This document shows, one piece after another, positions 14,414-23,696 of a stretch of 28,556 bases of DNA. Positions within the stretch are counted from its first letter, which is position 1, and each line of letters starts with the position of its first letter. Below the pieces are notes generated by a model, which worked only from the letters and a program-made list of their open reading frames with translations, did not search any database and had not been told where the DNA came from. The position numbers and the translations under genes are program-made. The DNA comes from an uncultured Ignavibacteriota bacterium (GTDB lineage Bacteria; Bacteroidota; Ignavibacteria; Tepidaquicellales; Tepidaquicellaceae), in the NCBI GenBank assembly GCA_903901375.1, contig CAIUQV010000386.1, forward strand, positions 1 to 28,556, read 5' to 3'.

Positions 14414-17400
14414 TTATATCGTTGCCGTTTTTGCTTTTTTCCTTTGTTTTCTTTCTACGCTTCCCGCCTTCCACTTATCAAACCTCTGATAAACTACAGG
14501 TACAAGTACGAGTGTAAGCAATAATGAACTAGTTAATCCACCAATAAGAACAACCCCAAGTCCGGACTTTGCTTCGGAGCCGGCAGACGAAGAAAAAGCA
14601 ATTGGAGACATACCAACAACCATAGCAACAGTAGTCATAAGAATTGGGCGAAGACGTGCCTGTCCTGCCTCTACAAGGGCTTCGAATGTAGTCATATTTT
14701 TATCAGCCTTCATCTGGTTAGCGCGGTCAACTATTAATATGGCATTCTTCGCAACAAGACCTATAAGCATTATCATGCCAAGCATTGAATAAATAGAAAT
14801 TGTTTTTGCCATCAACGCAAGTCCCAATAGAGCTCCAATAATAGCAACCGGAATAGAGAAAAGAACAACGAATGGATATATGTATGAATCATACAAGGCA
14901 ACCATAATCATATAGACGAAGAGTATTGCGGCAAGAATTGCATACAACAAACTTTTAAAAGAATCTGCCATTGTTTTCTGTTCGCCAGTAAAACTAAAGG
15001 TTACACCTTGTGGAAGCTGAACTGATTTCATTTTATCGGTTATTTCGGCTCCTATTTCACCGCTGGTTTTTCCGTATACTTGTGAGAACAGATTAACAGA
15101 GCTTATTCTGTTTTCCCGCTCGAGTTTGGTTGGACCCGTTGTCTGATAAATATTTGCAAATTGATTGAGCTGTATTATTTGTCCGCGTGAATTCATAAAC
15201 CCCATCATAGGTAAAACCGAAGTGTTAGTTCTGTCGTTTTCGTCTGAAAGTATTCTAATGTCGTATTCATTTACTCCCTGTCTGTACTTTGAATCATTAT
15301 CACCAGTTAGAGCTATGCGAAGAGTCTGGCCAACATCGTTAATAGTTAAACCGAACAGGGCCATTTTTTCCCTGTCAATTTGAATTCTAAGTTCAGGCTT
15401 ACCTTCTTCTGAAGACAGCCTGACATCTGTAGTTCCCTGTAACCCTTTAACAACATCATAAATTATTCTTGCGCCTTTCATTACATCTTCATAATTTGCC
15501 CCTGAAATCAGCAGCTGTATGGGAGATCTGTTTTGGGTTCCCATTAAACTTATTGGGTTAATCCTTACTTTAATTCCGGGGAGTTTGAGAATTTTACTTT
15601 TTATGTCCTGTGATATTGCCTCAGTGGTTCTTGTCCTTTTTGATTTATCAACAAGTGCAACGTTTATTTCCGAAGAATTGTTCGAGTAAACGCCTATTAA
15701 TCCTTCGCTAGAAGCACCAACGTTTGTGATTATTTTTTCAACTTCGGGATACTCTTTTAATATTTTTTCTACATCCTGAGTAGTGTAGTTTGTTTTTTCA
15801 ATGCTTGAACCCGGGTCTGTTTCTATTGTTATGATAAACTCGCCCCTGTCTACAACGGGAATAAACTCACTGCCAACAAAACCCATTCTCGGCAACATAA
15901 CCGAAATTGCTAAAAGTAAAAATGTTAGTATTCCAACAGTCCATCCATGGTTAAGGCTCCATTTCAACACCTTCGTATAATAATTTGTAATTTTCTGAAA
16001 TAGTTTTTCAAACCATAAACCAAATTTACCCATAAGGGTGTTCTTGGCAAGATGTTCGAGTTTTGTAAACCGGGATGCAAGCATTGGAGTAACTGTGAAA
16101 GAAACAAAAAGACTCATGAGGGTAGAAAACACAACCACAAGTGCATATTGCCTAAGGAAGTTTCCTATCATTCCGGTTATAAGTGCAAGCGGAACAAATA
16201 CGACAACATCAACGAGCGTGATAGAAAGAGCGGCAAACCCTATTTCGTTTCTTCCGTTTAATGCTGCTACTCTCTGTTTCTCTCCTCTTTCAAGGTGAGT
16301 GTATATATTTTCAAGAACGACAATTGAATCATCTACAAGAATACCTATAACCAATGACATTGCAAGCAAGGTCATTAAATTCAGAGAAAAATCAAATACA
16401 TACATAAGGAAAAAAGTAGAGACAAGCGAAGCGGGAATTGCAATCATAACGATTACAGAATTGCGCAAGCTGTGCAAGAAAATGAGCATTACAACGGCAA
16501 CAAGAACAACCGCGATTGCAAGGTCTTCTTTAACTGCATTGGCTGAATCCATAGTAAATATTGAGCCGTCCTGAGCAATGTTGAATTTCAGGTCAATGGA
16601 TTTATAATCTTTTTCAAGTTTATCGAGTTCTTTTCTTACGCCCGCACTCACGTCCACTGTATTTCCGTCTGAGGTTTTCTGAACAAGTATACCGATTGAA
16701 CTGATACCGTTCAGGCGGTTCAGGTTGCTATAGTCAACATGTCCGTCCTGAACTTCGGCAACATCTGAAAGCCTGATGATACCTCCATTTTTTGACCGAA
16801 GGACAACAAGGTTTCTCATTTCTTCGGGGGTGGTAAATTTGCCCTCTACACGAATAACAAACTGGTCATCGGTGTCTTTAATGTTACCAGTAGGAAAATC
16901 TACATTTGAAGATTTTATAACCTGGGTAACCTGCGCAACAGATAAATTATATGCTTTAAGTTTTTGGTAATCTAAATTTACTTTAATCTCACGCTGGTCG
17001 CCTCCCTGAAGAACAACCTGTCCGACGCCACCGATACTAGCAATTCTTGGTTGAATTTTGTCTTTTACAAACTGATAAAATTCCTTTGATTCAAGATTTC
17101 CTTTTACCGCCATTCTCAGAACGGGGATTTCATCGAATGCAATTTTAGAAATAACGGGTTTGCGTGATGTCTGAGGAAGTTTATCAGAGACTTCATTTAC
17201 TTTGCGCTGAACATCCTGAAGCGAAAAATCTACGTTCACTGTTGCCTCGAATTCTATGATAACCATTGAACGACCCTCAGAAGAAGAGGAACGAACGCTT
17301 GTGATTCTTTCTATTCCTGAGATTGCGTCTTCAATAATTTTTGTAACTGAGTTTTCAACCTCGTTCGGAGAACCTCCCGGATATATTGTTGTTATAGTAA

Positions 17401-17533
17401 CAATAGGGGCGGTCATCTTTGGCATAAGTTCATACTTCAGTTGATTAAATCCAAAAATACCCAATACTGCAAGAAAAGAGAAAATAACTACTACGAGCGT
17501 TGGTCTTTTTATTGCAACTTCTGTTAATGTCAT
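14414..17533 (-). CDS. RND multidrug efflux transporter (AcrB/MexB-like), inner-membrane pump
   Basis: Proton-driven trimeric pump that works with a fusion protein and a TolC-type channel. 1039 aa, full length for the HAE-1 class. The first helix and porter region are recognisable (IKRPTLVVVIFSFLAVLGIFG, then PIVTITTIYPGGSPNEVENSV). Proton-relay residues are conserved: Asp401-Asp402 in GILVDDSIVVLEN (AcrB Asp407/408) and Lys929 in GLVAKNAILIVD (AcrB Lys940). The metal-pump methionine set was not evident, so drug or lipid substrates are more likely than copper or silver. The C-terminus is basic (KAGSVERKQRKKAK). AAAGGG lies about 7 nt before the ATG. It is the last gene of the tetR-tolC-mfp-rnd operon. 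Confidence 0.95.
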   Translation of the reverse strand: MTLTEVAIKRPTLVVVIFSFLAVLGIFGFNQLKYELMPKMTAPIVTITTIYPGGSPNEVENSVTKIIEDAISGIERITSVRSSSSEGRSMVIIEFEATVNVDFSLQDVQRKVNEVSDKLPQTSRKPVISKIAFDEIPVLRMAVKGNLESKEFYQFVKDKIQPRIASIGGVGQVVLQGGDQREIKVNLDYQKLKAYNLSVAQVTQVIKSSNVDFPTGNIKDTDDQFVIRVEGKFTTPEEMRNLVVLRSKNGGIIRLSDVAEVQDGHVDYSNLNRLNGISSIGILVQKTSDGNTVDVSAGVRKELDKLEKDYKSIDLKFNIAQDGSIFTMDSANAVKEDLAIAVVLVAVVMLIFLHSLRNSVIVMIAIPASLVSTFFLMYVFDFSLNLMTLLAMSLVIGILVDDSIVVLENIYTHLERGEKQRVAALNGRNEIGFAALSITLVDVVVFVPLALITGMIGNFLRQYALVVVFSTLMSLFVSFTVTPMLASRFTKLEHLAKNTLMGKFGLWFEKLFQKITNYYTKVLKWSLNHGWTVGILTFLLLAISVMLPRMGFVGSEFIPVVDRGEFIITIETDPGSSIEKTNYTTQDVEKILKEYPEVEKIITNVGASSEGLIGVYSNNSSEINVALVDKSKRTRTTEAISQDIKSKILKLPGIKVRINPISLMGTQNRSPIQLLISGANYEDVMKGARIIYDVVKGLQGTTDVRLSSEEGKPELRIQIDREKMALFGLTINDVGQTLRIALTGDNDSKYRQGVNEYDIRILSDENDRTNTSVLPMMGFMNSRGQIIQLNQFANIYQTTGPTKLERENRISSVNLFSQVYGKTSGEIGAEITDKMKSVQLPQGVTFSFTGEQKTMADSFKSLLYAILAAILFVYMIMVALYDSYIYPFVVLFSIPVAIIGALLGLALMAKTISIYSMLGMIMLIGLVAKNAILIVDRANQMKADKNMTTFEALVEAGQARLRPILMTTVAMVVGMSPIAFSSSAGSEAKSGLGVVLIGGLTSSLLLTLVLVPVVYQRFDKWKAGSVERKQRKKAKTATI

Positions 17534-17548
17534 TTTAAAACCCTTTAT

Positions 17549-18601
17549 TTATTGTGTAATAGTAACTGCAACACTGTCTCTTAAATTCACCTGACCGTTT
17601 GTGACCACTGTTTCCCCAACGTTCAACCCTTCAACAACTTCCATTCGGTCACCAAATTCCGAACCAACTGTAATTTTTCTAATCCTAGCTATATTATTAT
17701 CTACCACAAAAACTTTTGCGTCTTTAATGCTTCCAATAAGTGCAGTACGGGGAACAACAACTGCAGAAAGAGATTCCAGCGTTTTAAACGATACTCTTGC
17801 AAACAGTCCTGCCCGCAAAGGATAATTTTTGCTGTTATTAATAGTAATCTCCACCAGATATGTGTGTGCTTCGTCCGCTTTTGCGTTAATAGTTGTTATT
17901 TTACCGGTGAAAGTTTTTCCGGGATATACCTCCGTTTTTAATTCCACAGCGTCACCTTCACTAAGTTTAAAAGCTTCTATTTCCGGTACAAACACTTTAA
18001 CCTTCAATCTGTCAATATTAACGATTGTTGCAACCGGATTACCTGTGTTAAGGTATGAACCCAACTCAATATTTTTTGACGTAACAACACCTGAAAGCGG
18101 ACATATAATTTTAGAATCCCTCAGTTGCCTTTGGGCAATTTTAAGTGCAGCCTCTGTTTGTTTATATGTTAATTTCGCTGCCTCATACTGAACTTCTGTA
18201 ATAGATTTTGTTTCAAGAAGGAGTTCGAATCTATCTAAATCTTTTTTGGCCTTTTCATAATTTGCCTCAGCGTTATCAAGCGTTGCTCTTTTAACTTCAT
18301 CGTCAAGCTTCACAAGCATTTTTCCTTTTCCAACACCTGAACCAACATCAAAATACAAGCCAACTACTCTTCCTGCTGTTTCAGCAGAAACAATAACTTC
18401 ACTGAAAGGAGCCGTTGTACCAACAAGGGAAAGGGTATCAACAACTTTTTCTTCGATTACTTTAGCGGTATAAACCGGCACTGATGTTTGGATTTCTACT
18501 TTTTTTAATTTCTCTTCGCGATTTGATTTATTAATCAGAAGTATTCCTACAATACCACTAATTATAACGAAAACTATGATTACGGCTAGTGTTTTCTTCA
18601 T
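17549..18601 (-). CDS. RND efflux membrane-fusion (adaptor) protein, HlyD/AcrA family, 350 aa
   Basis: Bridges the inner-membrane pump and the outer-membrane channel. An N-terminal hydrophobic segment (residues 5-24, AVIIVFVIISGIVGILLI) anchors it; there is no lipobox, unlike AcrA. The barrel-sandwich hybrid is split around a short alpha-hairpin: VIVSAETAGRVVGLYFDVGSGV at about 68-90 and GVVTSKNIELGSYLNTGNPVATI at about 173-195, with the hairpin between (ANYEKAKKDLDRFELLLETK). A beta-barrel and membrane-proximal domain follow (LNVGETVVTNGQVNLRDS). It starts 15 nt after the tolC stop and ends 15 nt before the pump gene, typical operon spacing. Confidence 0.94.
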   Translation of the reverse strand: MKKTLAVIIVFVIISGIVGILLINKSNREEKLKKVEIQTSVPVYTAKVIEEKVVDTLSLVGTTAPFSEVIVSAETAGRVVGLYFDVGSGVGKGKMLVKLDDEVKRATLDNAEANYEKAKKDLDRFELLLETKSITEVQYEAAKLTYKQTEAALKIAQRQLRDSKIICPLSGVVTSKNIELGSYLNTGNPVATIVNIDRLKVKVFVPEIEAFKLSEGDAVELKTEVYPGKTFTGKITTINAKADEAHTYLVEITINNSKNYPLRAGLFARVSFKTLESLSAVVVPRTALIGSIKDAKVFVVDNNIARIRKITVGSEFGDRMEVVEGLNVGETVVTNGQVNLRDSVAVTITQ

Positions 18602-18616
18602 ATTTTGTGCTTAAAC

Positions 18617-19918
18617 TTATTTTAATGTGTTTTCTATAGATTTTTCAAGTCTTGCAATTACGATTAAATAATCTGCAATGGTTGTTATATTGTTTATTTC
18701 TGCAAGCAGCAGAGATGTTTCTGCATCAACCACTTCGGAATTTAGCAGAAGACCGGACTTATATTTTTCGCTGGTTACTCTGTAGTTTTCTTTTGCCTGC
18801 TCAACGGTTTCTTTTGTTAGTTTCATTTTTGCGGTAACAGAAAGAAGGCTCTTGTAATTCTGGCTTACTTCAAGATCAATATTGTTTTCTGTTACCTCTT
18901 TTGCAATTTTGGTTTGCTCTAAATTTGCCTCTGCCTGTTTTGTCTGGTAGGAGGTTAGTTTCCAGTTCCAGATGTCATATGATAATGTAATACCTAAATC
19001 CCAGGTGCCTTTAAATTTTTCAACAGACGGAAACACACGTGAATTAGGGTTTGCATAAAGATAGTTCGCTGAAAAATTTAACTGTGGAAACCAGCCGGAT
19101 TTAGAAAGTGTAATTCCTGCCTGCCCCGACTTAATTCTGTAATCCAGGCTTTTCAGGTCTGAGCGGCGTTCCTTTGATGTTTTAATTAAATCCTCAAGTT
19201 TTGGGATTTCGGGATGTTTAAATTCTATAATGGCTTTTGGTTCAAACTTAGTGTTGACCGCAACCCCCAATACATTATTTAAATTATAAAGAGAAATATC
19301 GATGTTATTCGAAGCATCGAGCAAAAGAATTTCAAAGTTAGATAATTGTACCCTTACTTTCAGAACTTCGTTATTTGTCGCGAGTCCATTGTTATATAGA
19401 TTTTCAAGATCCTGTAATCTTGATTTTACCTGAATAATATTCTTCTCGATAGTTTCTTTAACTTTAAGGGATTTTGCATAATTCCAATATGCAACTTTAA
19501 TATCAAGAATAAGCTGGTTTTTGTCTTTCAAATAATCAGTTTCGGCGGCAAGGGAATTAAACTCGTTTAATTCAGTATTACTGCTAAGCCTGTTCCCGGT
19601 ATATAGGGGCTGGGTCAATGTTATTCTTGCAGTATAGTTATTTAATATGGAAGGAGAAATCTGCATACTTCCAATTTGAAAAGGGTCAACAGGGCTTAGA
19701 CGAGTATATGAAGCATTAAGTTTTAATGATGGTAACTGTGCTGTTTTGATTTCGTTAAGTCTTTCTTTTGCGGAGATAATTTTAGAACCTGATATTTTAA
19801 GTGTTTTGCTGTTATCAAGACCTATTTTTATGCAATCTTCCAGGCTAACGATTTTAACCTCCTGACCAAACAAAACAGAATAAGTTGTAACAAATAGCAG
19901 CAGAAGTTTAATTTTCAT
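18617..19918 (-). CDS. TolC-family outer-membrane efflux channel, 433 aa
   Basis: Outer-membrane exit duct of the tripartite pump. Signal peptide 1-18 (LLLFVTTYSVLFG, then QE), followed by LEDCIKIGLDNSKTLKISGSK, the typical opening of OEP family proteins. Two coiled-coil OEP repeats are seen, each with a beta-strand hairpin (LNASYTRLSPVDPF near 45-60 and NFSANYLYANPNSRVF near 280). Long heptad-rich helices fill the rest, ending VDAETSLLLAEINN. The length is normal. The start lies inside the tetR 3' end (11-nt overlap), with AAGGAG 6-7 nt upstream, so it is translated from the tetR message. Confidence 0.94.
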   Translation of the reverse strand: MKIKLLLLFVTTYSVLFGQEVKIVSLEDCIKIGLDNSKTLKISGSKIISAKERLNEIKTAQLPSLKLNASYTRLSPVDPFQIGSMQISPSILNNYTARITLTQPLYTGNRLSSNTELNEFNSLAAETDYLKDKNQLILDIKVAYWNYAKSLKVKETIEKNIIQVKSRLQDLENLYNNGLATNNEVLKVRVQLSNFEILLLDASNNIDISLYNLNNVLGVAVNTKFEPKAIIEFKHPEIPKLEDLIKTSKERRSDLKSLDYRIKSGQAGITLSKSGWFPQLNFSANYLYANPNSRVFPSVEKFKGTWDLGITLSYDIWNWKLTSYQTKQAEANLEQTKIAKEVTENNIDLEVSQNYKSLLSVTAKMKLTKETVEQAKENYRVTSEKYKSGLLLNSEVVDAETSLLLAEINNITTIADYLIVIARLEKSIENTLK

Positions 19919-20546
19919 ACTTTTTCTCCTTTTTATTTGGTTTAGCTATTCCATTCATACCATCAAGAAACAACGAAGAAATTGTGTCGCAATACCTTTT
20001 GTAAAACGCGCTATCGATTTTTTCTCCGGAAATTTTCTTTATTAAATTCCCAAACATAAAACCTGAAAAAATCAGACTAAGAAATGCGGGACCTATAATT
20101 ATATGTTTCTTGGGATCGCTGATGTTGAATCCGTTTGATAAACTTTGTATCATCAGCTTCATATTATTCTTAAGCAATTCTATTTTCAGGGAGGTTATTT
20201 CGGGTAATTCAATCGGCATTTCAATCATTGCAACCTTACATAAATCTTCTTTTTCCTTAATAAGGTATACCATCTCGCAAATAAACTCTTTCAGTGCTTC
20301 TCTTGGGGATAGACTTTTTGACGATAATTTTATGGCAATACTATCAACATGTGAGAAATATTCGGTTACTATTGCTTTTAAAAGCCCCGATTTTCCACCA
20401 TAATAATACGACACCATAGATATATTAACTTTTGCTTTTGCGGCAATCTCTCTTACCCCAACCCCAGAAAATCCTTTTCTGGAAAAGAAATATGCAGCGG
20501 CCTGTATAATTCTGGTTGATGAATCTTCTTTTGGTTTTTTGCCCAT
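19908..20546 (-). CDS. TetR/AcrR-family repressor of the efflux operon, 212 aa
   Basis: Ligand-responsive DNA-binding repressor. The N-terminal HTH is clear: TRIIQAAAYFFSRKGFSGVG (11-30), REIAAKAKVNISMVSYYYGGKSGLLKAI (about 33-60), the recognition helix with the YYY-GGK-GLL signature of the YbiH/CecR-like branch. The C-terminal ligand domain is divergent, as usual. The start codon abuts a perfect 30-bp inverted repeat (20547-20576), the obvious autoregulatory operator. It is the first gene of an operon with tolC, the fusion protein and the RND pump, which implies control of their expression. No Shine-Dalgarno is present because the operator occupies that place. Confidence 0.93.
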   Translation of the reverse strand: MGKKPKEDSSTRIIQAAAYFFSRKGFSGVGVREIAAKAKVNISMVSYYYGGKSGLLKAIVTEYFSHVDSIAIKLSSKSLSPREALKEFICEMVYLIKEKEDLCKVAMIEMPIELPEITSLKIELLKNNMKLMIQSLSNGFNISDPKKHIIIGPAFLSLIFSGFMFGNLIKKISGEKIDSAFYKRYCDTISSLFLDGMNGIAKPNKKEKKYEN

Positions 20547-20576
20547 AATTAAATCAAACGTTCGTTTGATTTAATT
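20547..20576. promoter_or_regulatory. TetR-type operator, perfect 30-bp inverted repeat
   Basis: Half-sites AATTAAATCAAACG (20547-20560) and its exact complement (20563-20576) flank a central TT. It lies directly against the tetR start codon, in the 174-bp divergent gap. The CAAACG-n2-CGTTTG core is the common shape of TetR-family operators. Confidence 0.85.
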
Positions 20577-20579
20577 TAA

Positions 20580-20587
20580 TAAAACTA
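20580..20587 (-). promoter_or_regulatory. Possible -7 element TAGTTTTA for the efflux operon
   Basis: One base off TAnnTTTG on the minus strand. Its expected start site would fall within or at the edge of the operator, which fits repression by bound TetR. Tentative. Confidence 0.25.
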
Positions 20588-20685
20588 TGTTTTTGTTTCA
20601 AGTTTATTAATTTATTGCAACAAGGTGCCTAATGTTTAAAACACTCTTACGTCGTTTCTGGCTAATTTCTCATGTTCATTTTTAT

Positions 20686-20693
20686 TATTTTTG
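20686..20693 (+). promoter_or_regulatory. Candidate -7 promoter element TATTTTTG for the reductase operon
   Basis: Exact TAnnTTTG match 27 bp before the start at 20721, giving a leader of about 20 nt. It is 110 bp from the TetR operator, so control of this divergent operon by the same repressor is possible only if DNA looping or extra sites exist. Confidence 0.4.
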
Positions 20694-20720
20694 TATCAAT
20701 AAAAACATATTAACAGGGCA

Positions 20721-21431
20721 ATGAGAAATATTGTAACATTAAAAGAAAGAAAAATAATCCAGAATAATAATATTGCAATGTGGTTTGACAGGGCGGGATC
20801 AGATTTTTCGTTCGAACCCGGACAGTATGCTAAAATTACCCTTCTGGAACCAATCTATAACGACAAAGACGGAAATACAAGATTGTTTTCAATAGCAAGC
20901 TCTCCCCAAAAAGACCATGTTATGTTTACAACACGTGCTATTGACTCGGCATTTAATAAAAATATACTGGAAATGCCAATTGGGGCAAAAGCCGAAATCA
21001 AAGATTTTGGGGGAAATACAGTCTTACACAAAGATGTTTCTATACCTGCTGTGTTTTTAATTGGCGGTATTGGTATTACCCCGGTAAGGTGCATGGTTGA
21101 TTACATAGTTACAGAAAAACTTCTGTACAAAGCTTATTTGTTTTATTCAAACCCAAATGCAGAGTCTATGGCTTTTTTTGATGAATTTACAACCTGGGAA
21201 AAGGAACACGAGGGGTTTAAATTCATACCTACAATTGACGACAGAACAAATAAAGAATGGAAATATGATTTTGGTTATATTAATAAAGAAATGCTATTAA
21301 AATACATAACAGATGTAAAAGAGCCAATTTATTACATTGTTGGGCCAACCTCCATGGTTGAATCGATGGAAAAACTCTTATTGGAAATAGGTGTAAATTC
21401 AAATAATATTAAATTGGAGAAATTCGGATGA
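20721..21431 (+). CDS. Ferredoxin-NADP reductase-like flavin oxidoreductase, 236 aa
   Basis: A two-domain FNR-family protein that moves electrons between NAD(P)H and a partner through flavin. The FAD-binding barrel has EPGQYAKI (32-39) and the RLFSIASSP motif (54-62, RxxS binding flavin phosphates). The NAD(P)-binding domain has GGIGITPVRCM (115-125) and a late YYIVGPTSMVESMEKLL. It ends LEKFG, close to the C-terminal E-x-F-G end common to this family. There is no fused 2Fe-2S domain, so the electron partner is a separate protein. The last four bases overlap the next gene (ATGA, 21428-21431), so they are co-translated. Confidence 0.9.
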   Translation: MRNIVTLKERKIIQNNNIAMWFDRAGSDFSFEPGQYAKITLLEPIYNDKDGNTRLFSIASSPQKDHVMFTTRAIDSAFNKNILEMPIGAKAEIKDFGGNTVLHKDVSIPAVFLIGGIGITPVRCMVDYIVTEKLLYKAYLFYSNPNAESMAFFDEFTTWEKEHEGFKFIPTIDDRTNKEWKYDFGYINKEMLLKYITDVKEPIYYIVGPTSMVESMEKLLLEIGVNSNNIKLEKFG

Positions 21432-22186
21432 AAGATTACTTCGCCAGTTTTACAGGAAGGGTAGAGGAATTTGCCAAATACAGACCCGGATACCCCGAAC
21501 AAATTATAAATTTGCTCGAAAACAAGATTGGTTTCGACCAATCTAAGGACGTTGCAGACATCGGATGCGGTACCGGAAGATTAAGCAGACTATTTCTCAA
21601 TAACGGAAATTTAGTGTTCGGTGTTGAACCAAACGAAGAAATGCGGCTTATGGCAGAAAAACTTTTGGGTAAATTCATCAATTTTATAGGTATTGACGGT
21701 ACGGCAGAAGAAACCAAATTAGCAACTAACAGTGTTGATATAATCACAGTAGGACAGGCATTTCACTGGTTTGATTTGAAAAAAACCAAAAAAGAATTTA
21801 AAAGAATTCTAAGAAAAGAGGGTTATGTGGTTATTTTATGGAACGAAAGAACCAATACTTCACAGGTAATGAAGGCCATAAATAAAATATTACTTTCCTT
21901 GAATCAGGAACACGAAGAGGCCGAAAAAAACCTTGTTGACAAAAAACTACTTAATGCATTTTTTGGTGAAGAGAAAATTGGCTCCGGAACCTTTCCAAAT
22001 TTTCAAATGCTCGATCTTACGGGCTTAAAGGGCAGAATTCACTCCATTTCATACGTACCAGATTCCGGCACGGAAAATAAAAGGATAATGAATGAATTAA
22101 AAGATGTATTTGAAAAATATAATAACGGGGGACAGGTAAAAATTGAGTATACAACACGGGTTTTTTACGGAAAAATAAAATCATAG
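21428..22186 (+). CDS. Class I SAM-dependent methyltransferase, 252 aa
   Basis: Transfers a methyl group from S-adenosylmethionine to an unknown small molecule. Motif I VADIGCGTG is at 42-50, motif II acidic residue in VFGVEPNEEM, and motif IV-V region ITVGQAFHWFDLKKTKKEF, then LRKEGYVVILWNERT. The AFHWF segment is typical of a broad Methyltransf_11 group with plant and yeast trans-aconitate methyltransferase-like members. Full length. Four-base overlap with the reductase upstream and 25 nt to the PLP enzyme downstream indicate one operon. Confidence 0.9.
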   Translation: MKDYFASFTGRVEEFAKYRPGYPEQIINLLENKIGFDQSKDVADIGCGTGRLSRLFLNNGNLVFGVEPNEEMRLMAEKLLGKFINFIGIDGTAEETKLATNSVDIITVGQAFHWFDLKKTKKEFKRILRKEGYVVILWNERTNTSQVMKAINKILLSLNQEHEEAEKNLVDKKLLNAFFGEEKIGSGTFPNFQMLDLTGLKGRIHSISYVPDSGTENKRIMNELKDVFEKYNNGGQVKIEYTTRVFYGKIKS

Positions 22187-22211
22187 AATTTATTTGATAA
22201 AAGGTTTCTAA

Positions 22212-23669
22212 ATGGAAAAGTATTTCGAAAAATTCAGAAAGAATACTATTGGCAATTACCAGACGTATTTAAGTCCTTATGGAAAGCAAAAAATTGTTTA
22301 TGCAGATTGGGTTGCAAGCGGGCGGCTCTATAAACCAATAGAGGACAAGCTGGCAAAAACAATTGGGCCATTTGTAGCAAACACACACACCGAAGCCAGC
22401 GAGACTGGTACACTGATGACAAAAGCATACCACCTTGCACAGAAAAAGATAAAAGAACATTGCAATGCAGACAAGAATGATGTTATAATAACTGCCGGAT
22501 TTGGAATGACAACCGTAATAAATAAGTTTCAGAGAATCCTTGGTTTGAAAGTAAACATAAAACTAAACTCAGCAAAATTCAAATCTGAGGATGACAAGCC
22601 GGTTGTTTTTATTACACATATGGAACATCATTCTAACCAAACTTCGTGGTACGAAACTGTGGCAGATGTCGTTGTTATAGAGCCGGGGAAAGATTTACAA
22701 TGCGATTTAAAAAACCTGGAAAAAGCATTAAAAAAATACAAGGCGCGAAAAATAAAATATGGCTCTTTTAGTGCCTGTTCAAATGTTACAGGAATACAAC
22801 CTCCATATCATGAGATGGCAAAGCTGATGCATAAATATGGCGGATACTGTTTTGTTGATTTTGCTGCTTCGGCACCTTATGTTGACATCGATATGCACCC
22901 AAAAGACAAAGCAGCGAAACTCGATGCCATTTTCTTTTCTCCACATAAATTTCTTGGGGGACCGGGCACATCAGGGGTTATGATTTTTGACAGGGCTCTT
23001 TATACAAATTATACTCCCGATCAACCTGGCGGGGGTACCGTTGAATGGACAAATCCCTGGGGCGAGTATAAATACATAGAGGATATTGAAATACGCGAGG
23101 ACGGAGGAACACCCGGTTTTTTACAGGCAATTAGAACCGCCCTTTGTATAGAATTAAAAAACAAGATGGGTGTAAAGAATATTTTAAAAAGAGAAGAACA
23201 ACTTATTAAAATAGCCTTTAAAGAACTAAGAAAAATACCCAAACTACACATTCTTGCCGACAATATTAAACACAGGCTGGGAATTATTTCGTTTTATATT
23301 GATAACATACATTATAATTTAATAGTCCGGTTGCTTAGTGACCGCTATGGAATTCAGGTTAGAGGCGGGTGTGCCTGTGCTGGTACTTACGGGCACTATC
23401 TTTTAAATGTTGACCATTCTTATTCAAGACAAATTACAAATCTAATAAACCACGGGGACTTATCTTTAAAGCCAGGTTGGGTGAGGCTCTCGCTTCATCC
23501 TACTATGACGAATAAAGAACTGTATACAGTTTGTAATGCACTGAAAGATATTCAAAGAAATTATGAAATATGGAAAGAAGATTATGTTTATGATAATCAT
23601 ACTAATGAATTTTATCATAAATCGAAAAGCGCAAATCAGACAAATATAAATAACTGGTTTTTGATTTAG
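22212..23669 (+). CDS. Class V aminotransferase-fold PLP enzyme, SufS/Csd-like, 485 aa
   Basis: PLP enzyme of the cysteine desulfurase/selenocysteine lyase group. PLP lysine is Lys246 in FSPHKFLGGPGTSG, with upstream HMEHHSN (cofactor-stacking His) and CFVDFAASAPY (Asp to the pyridine nitrogen). Near the C-terminus RGGCACAGTYGH places Cys389 where SufS has its catalytic Cys (R-x-G-x-x-C-A). The protein is about 80 residues longer than SufS, with an insertion around 120-145 and a C-terminal tail of about 40 residues. No suf or isc scaffold gene is nearby, so a role other than general Fe-S assembly is likely. AAAGG precedes the start. It is the last gene of the reductase-methyltransferase operon. 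Confidence 0.9.
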   Translation: MEKYFEKFRKNTIGNYQTYLSPYGKQKIVYADWVASGRLYKPIEDKLAKTIGPFVANTHTEASETGTLMTKAYHLAQKKIKEHCNADKNDVIITAGFGMTTVINKFQRILGLKVNIKLNSAKFKSEDDKPVVFITHMEHHSNQTSWYETVADVVVIEPGKDLQCDLKNLEKALKKYKARKIKYGSFSACSNVTGIQPPYHEMAKLMHKYGGYCFVDFAASAPYVDIDMHPKDKAAKLDAIFFSPHKFLGGPGTSGVMIFDRALYTNYTPDQPGGGTVEWTNPWGEYKYIEDIEIREDGGTPGFLQAIRTALCIELKNKMGVKNILKREEQLIKIAFKELRKIPKLHILADNIKHRLGIISFYIDNIHYNLIVRLLSDRYGIQVRGGCACAGTYGHYLLNVDHSYSRQITNLINHGDLSLKPGWVRLSLHPTMTNKELYTVCNALKDIQRNYEIWKEDYVYDNHTNEFYHKSKSANQTNINNWFLI

Positions 23670-23696
23670 TACTAAAACGAGCCTGTTTAAACAATC

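Noticed and set aside
23670..23696. TGTTTAAACA palindrome at 23684-23693 as a terminator
   Set aside because: Too short, AT-rich and without a loop; chance is likely. No clear terminator is seen in this 27-bp convergent gap.
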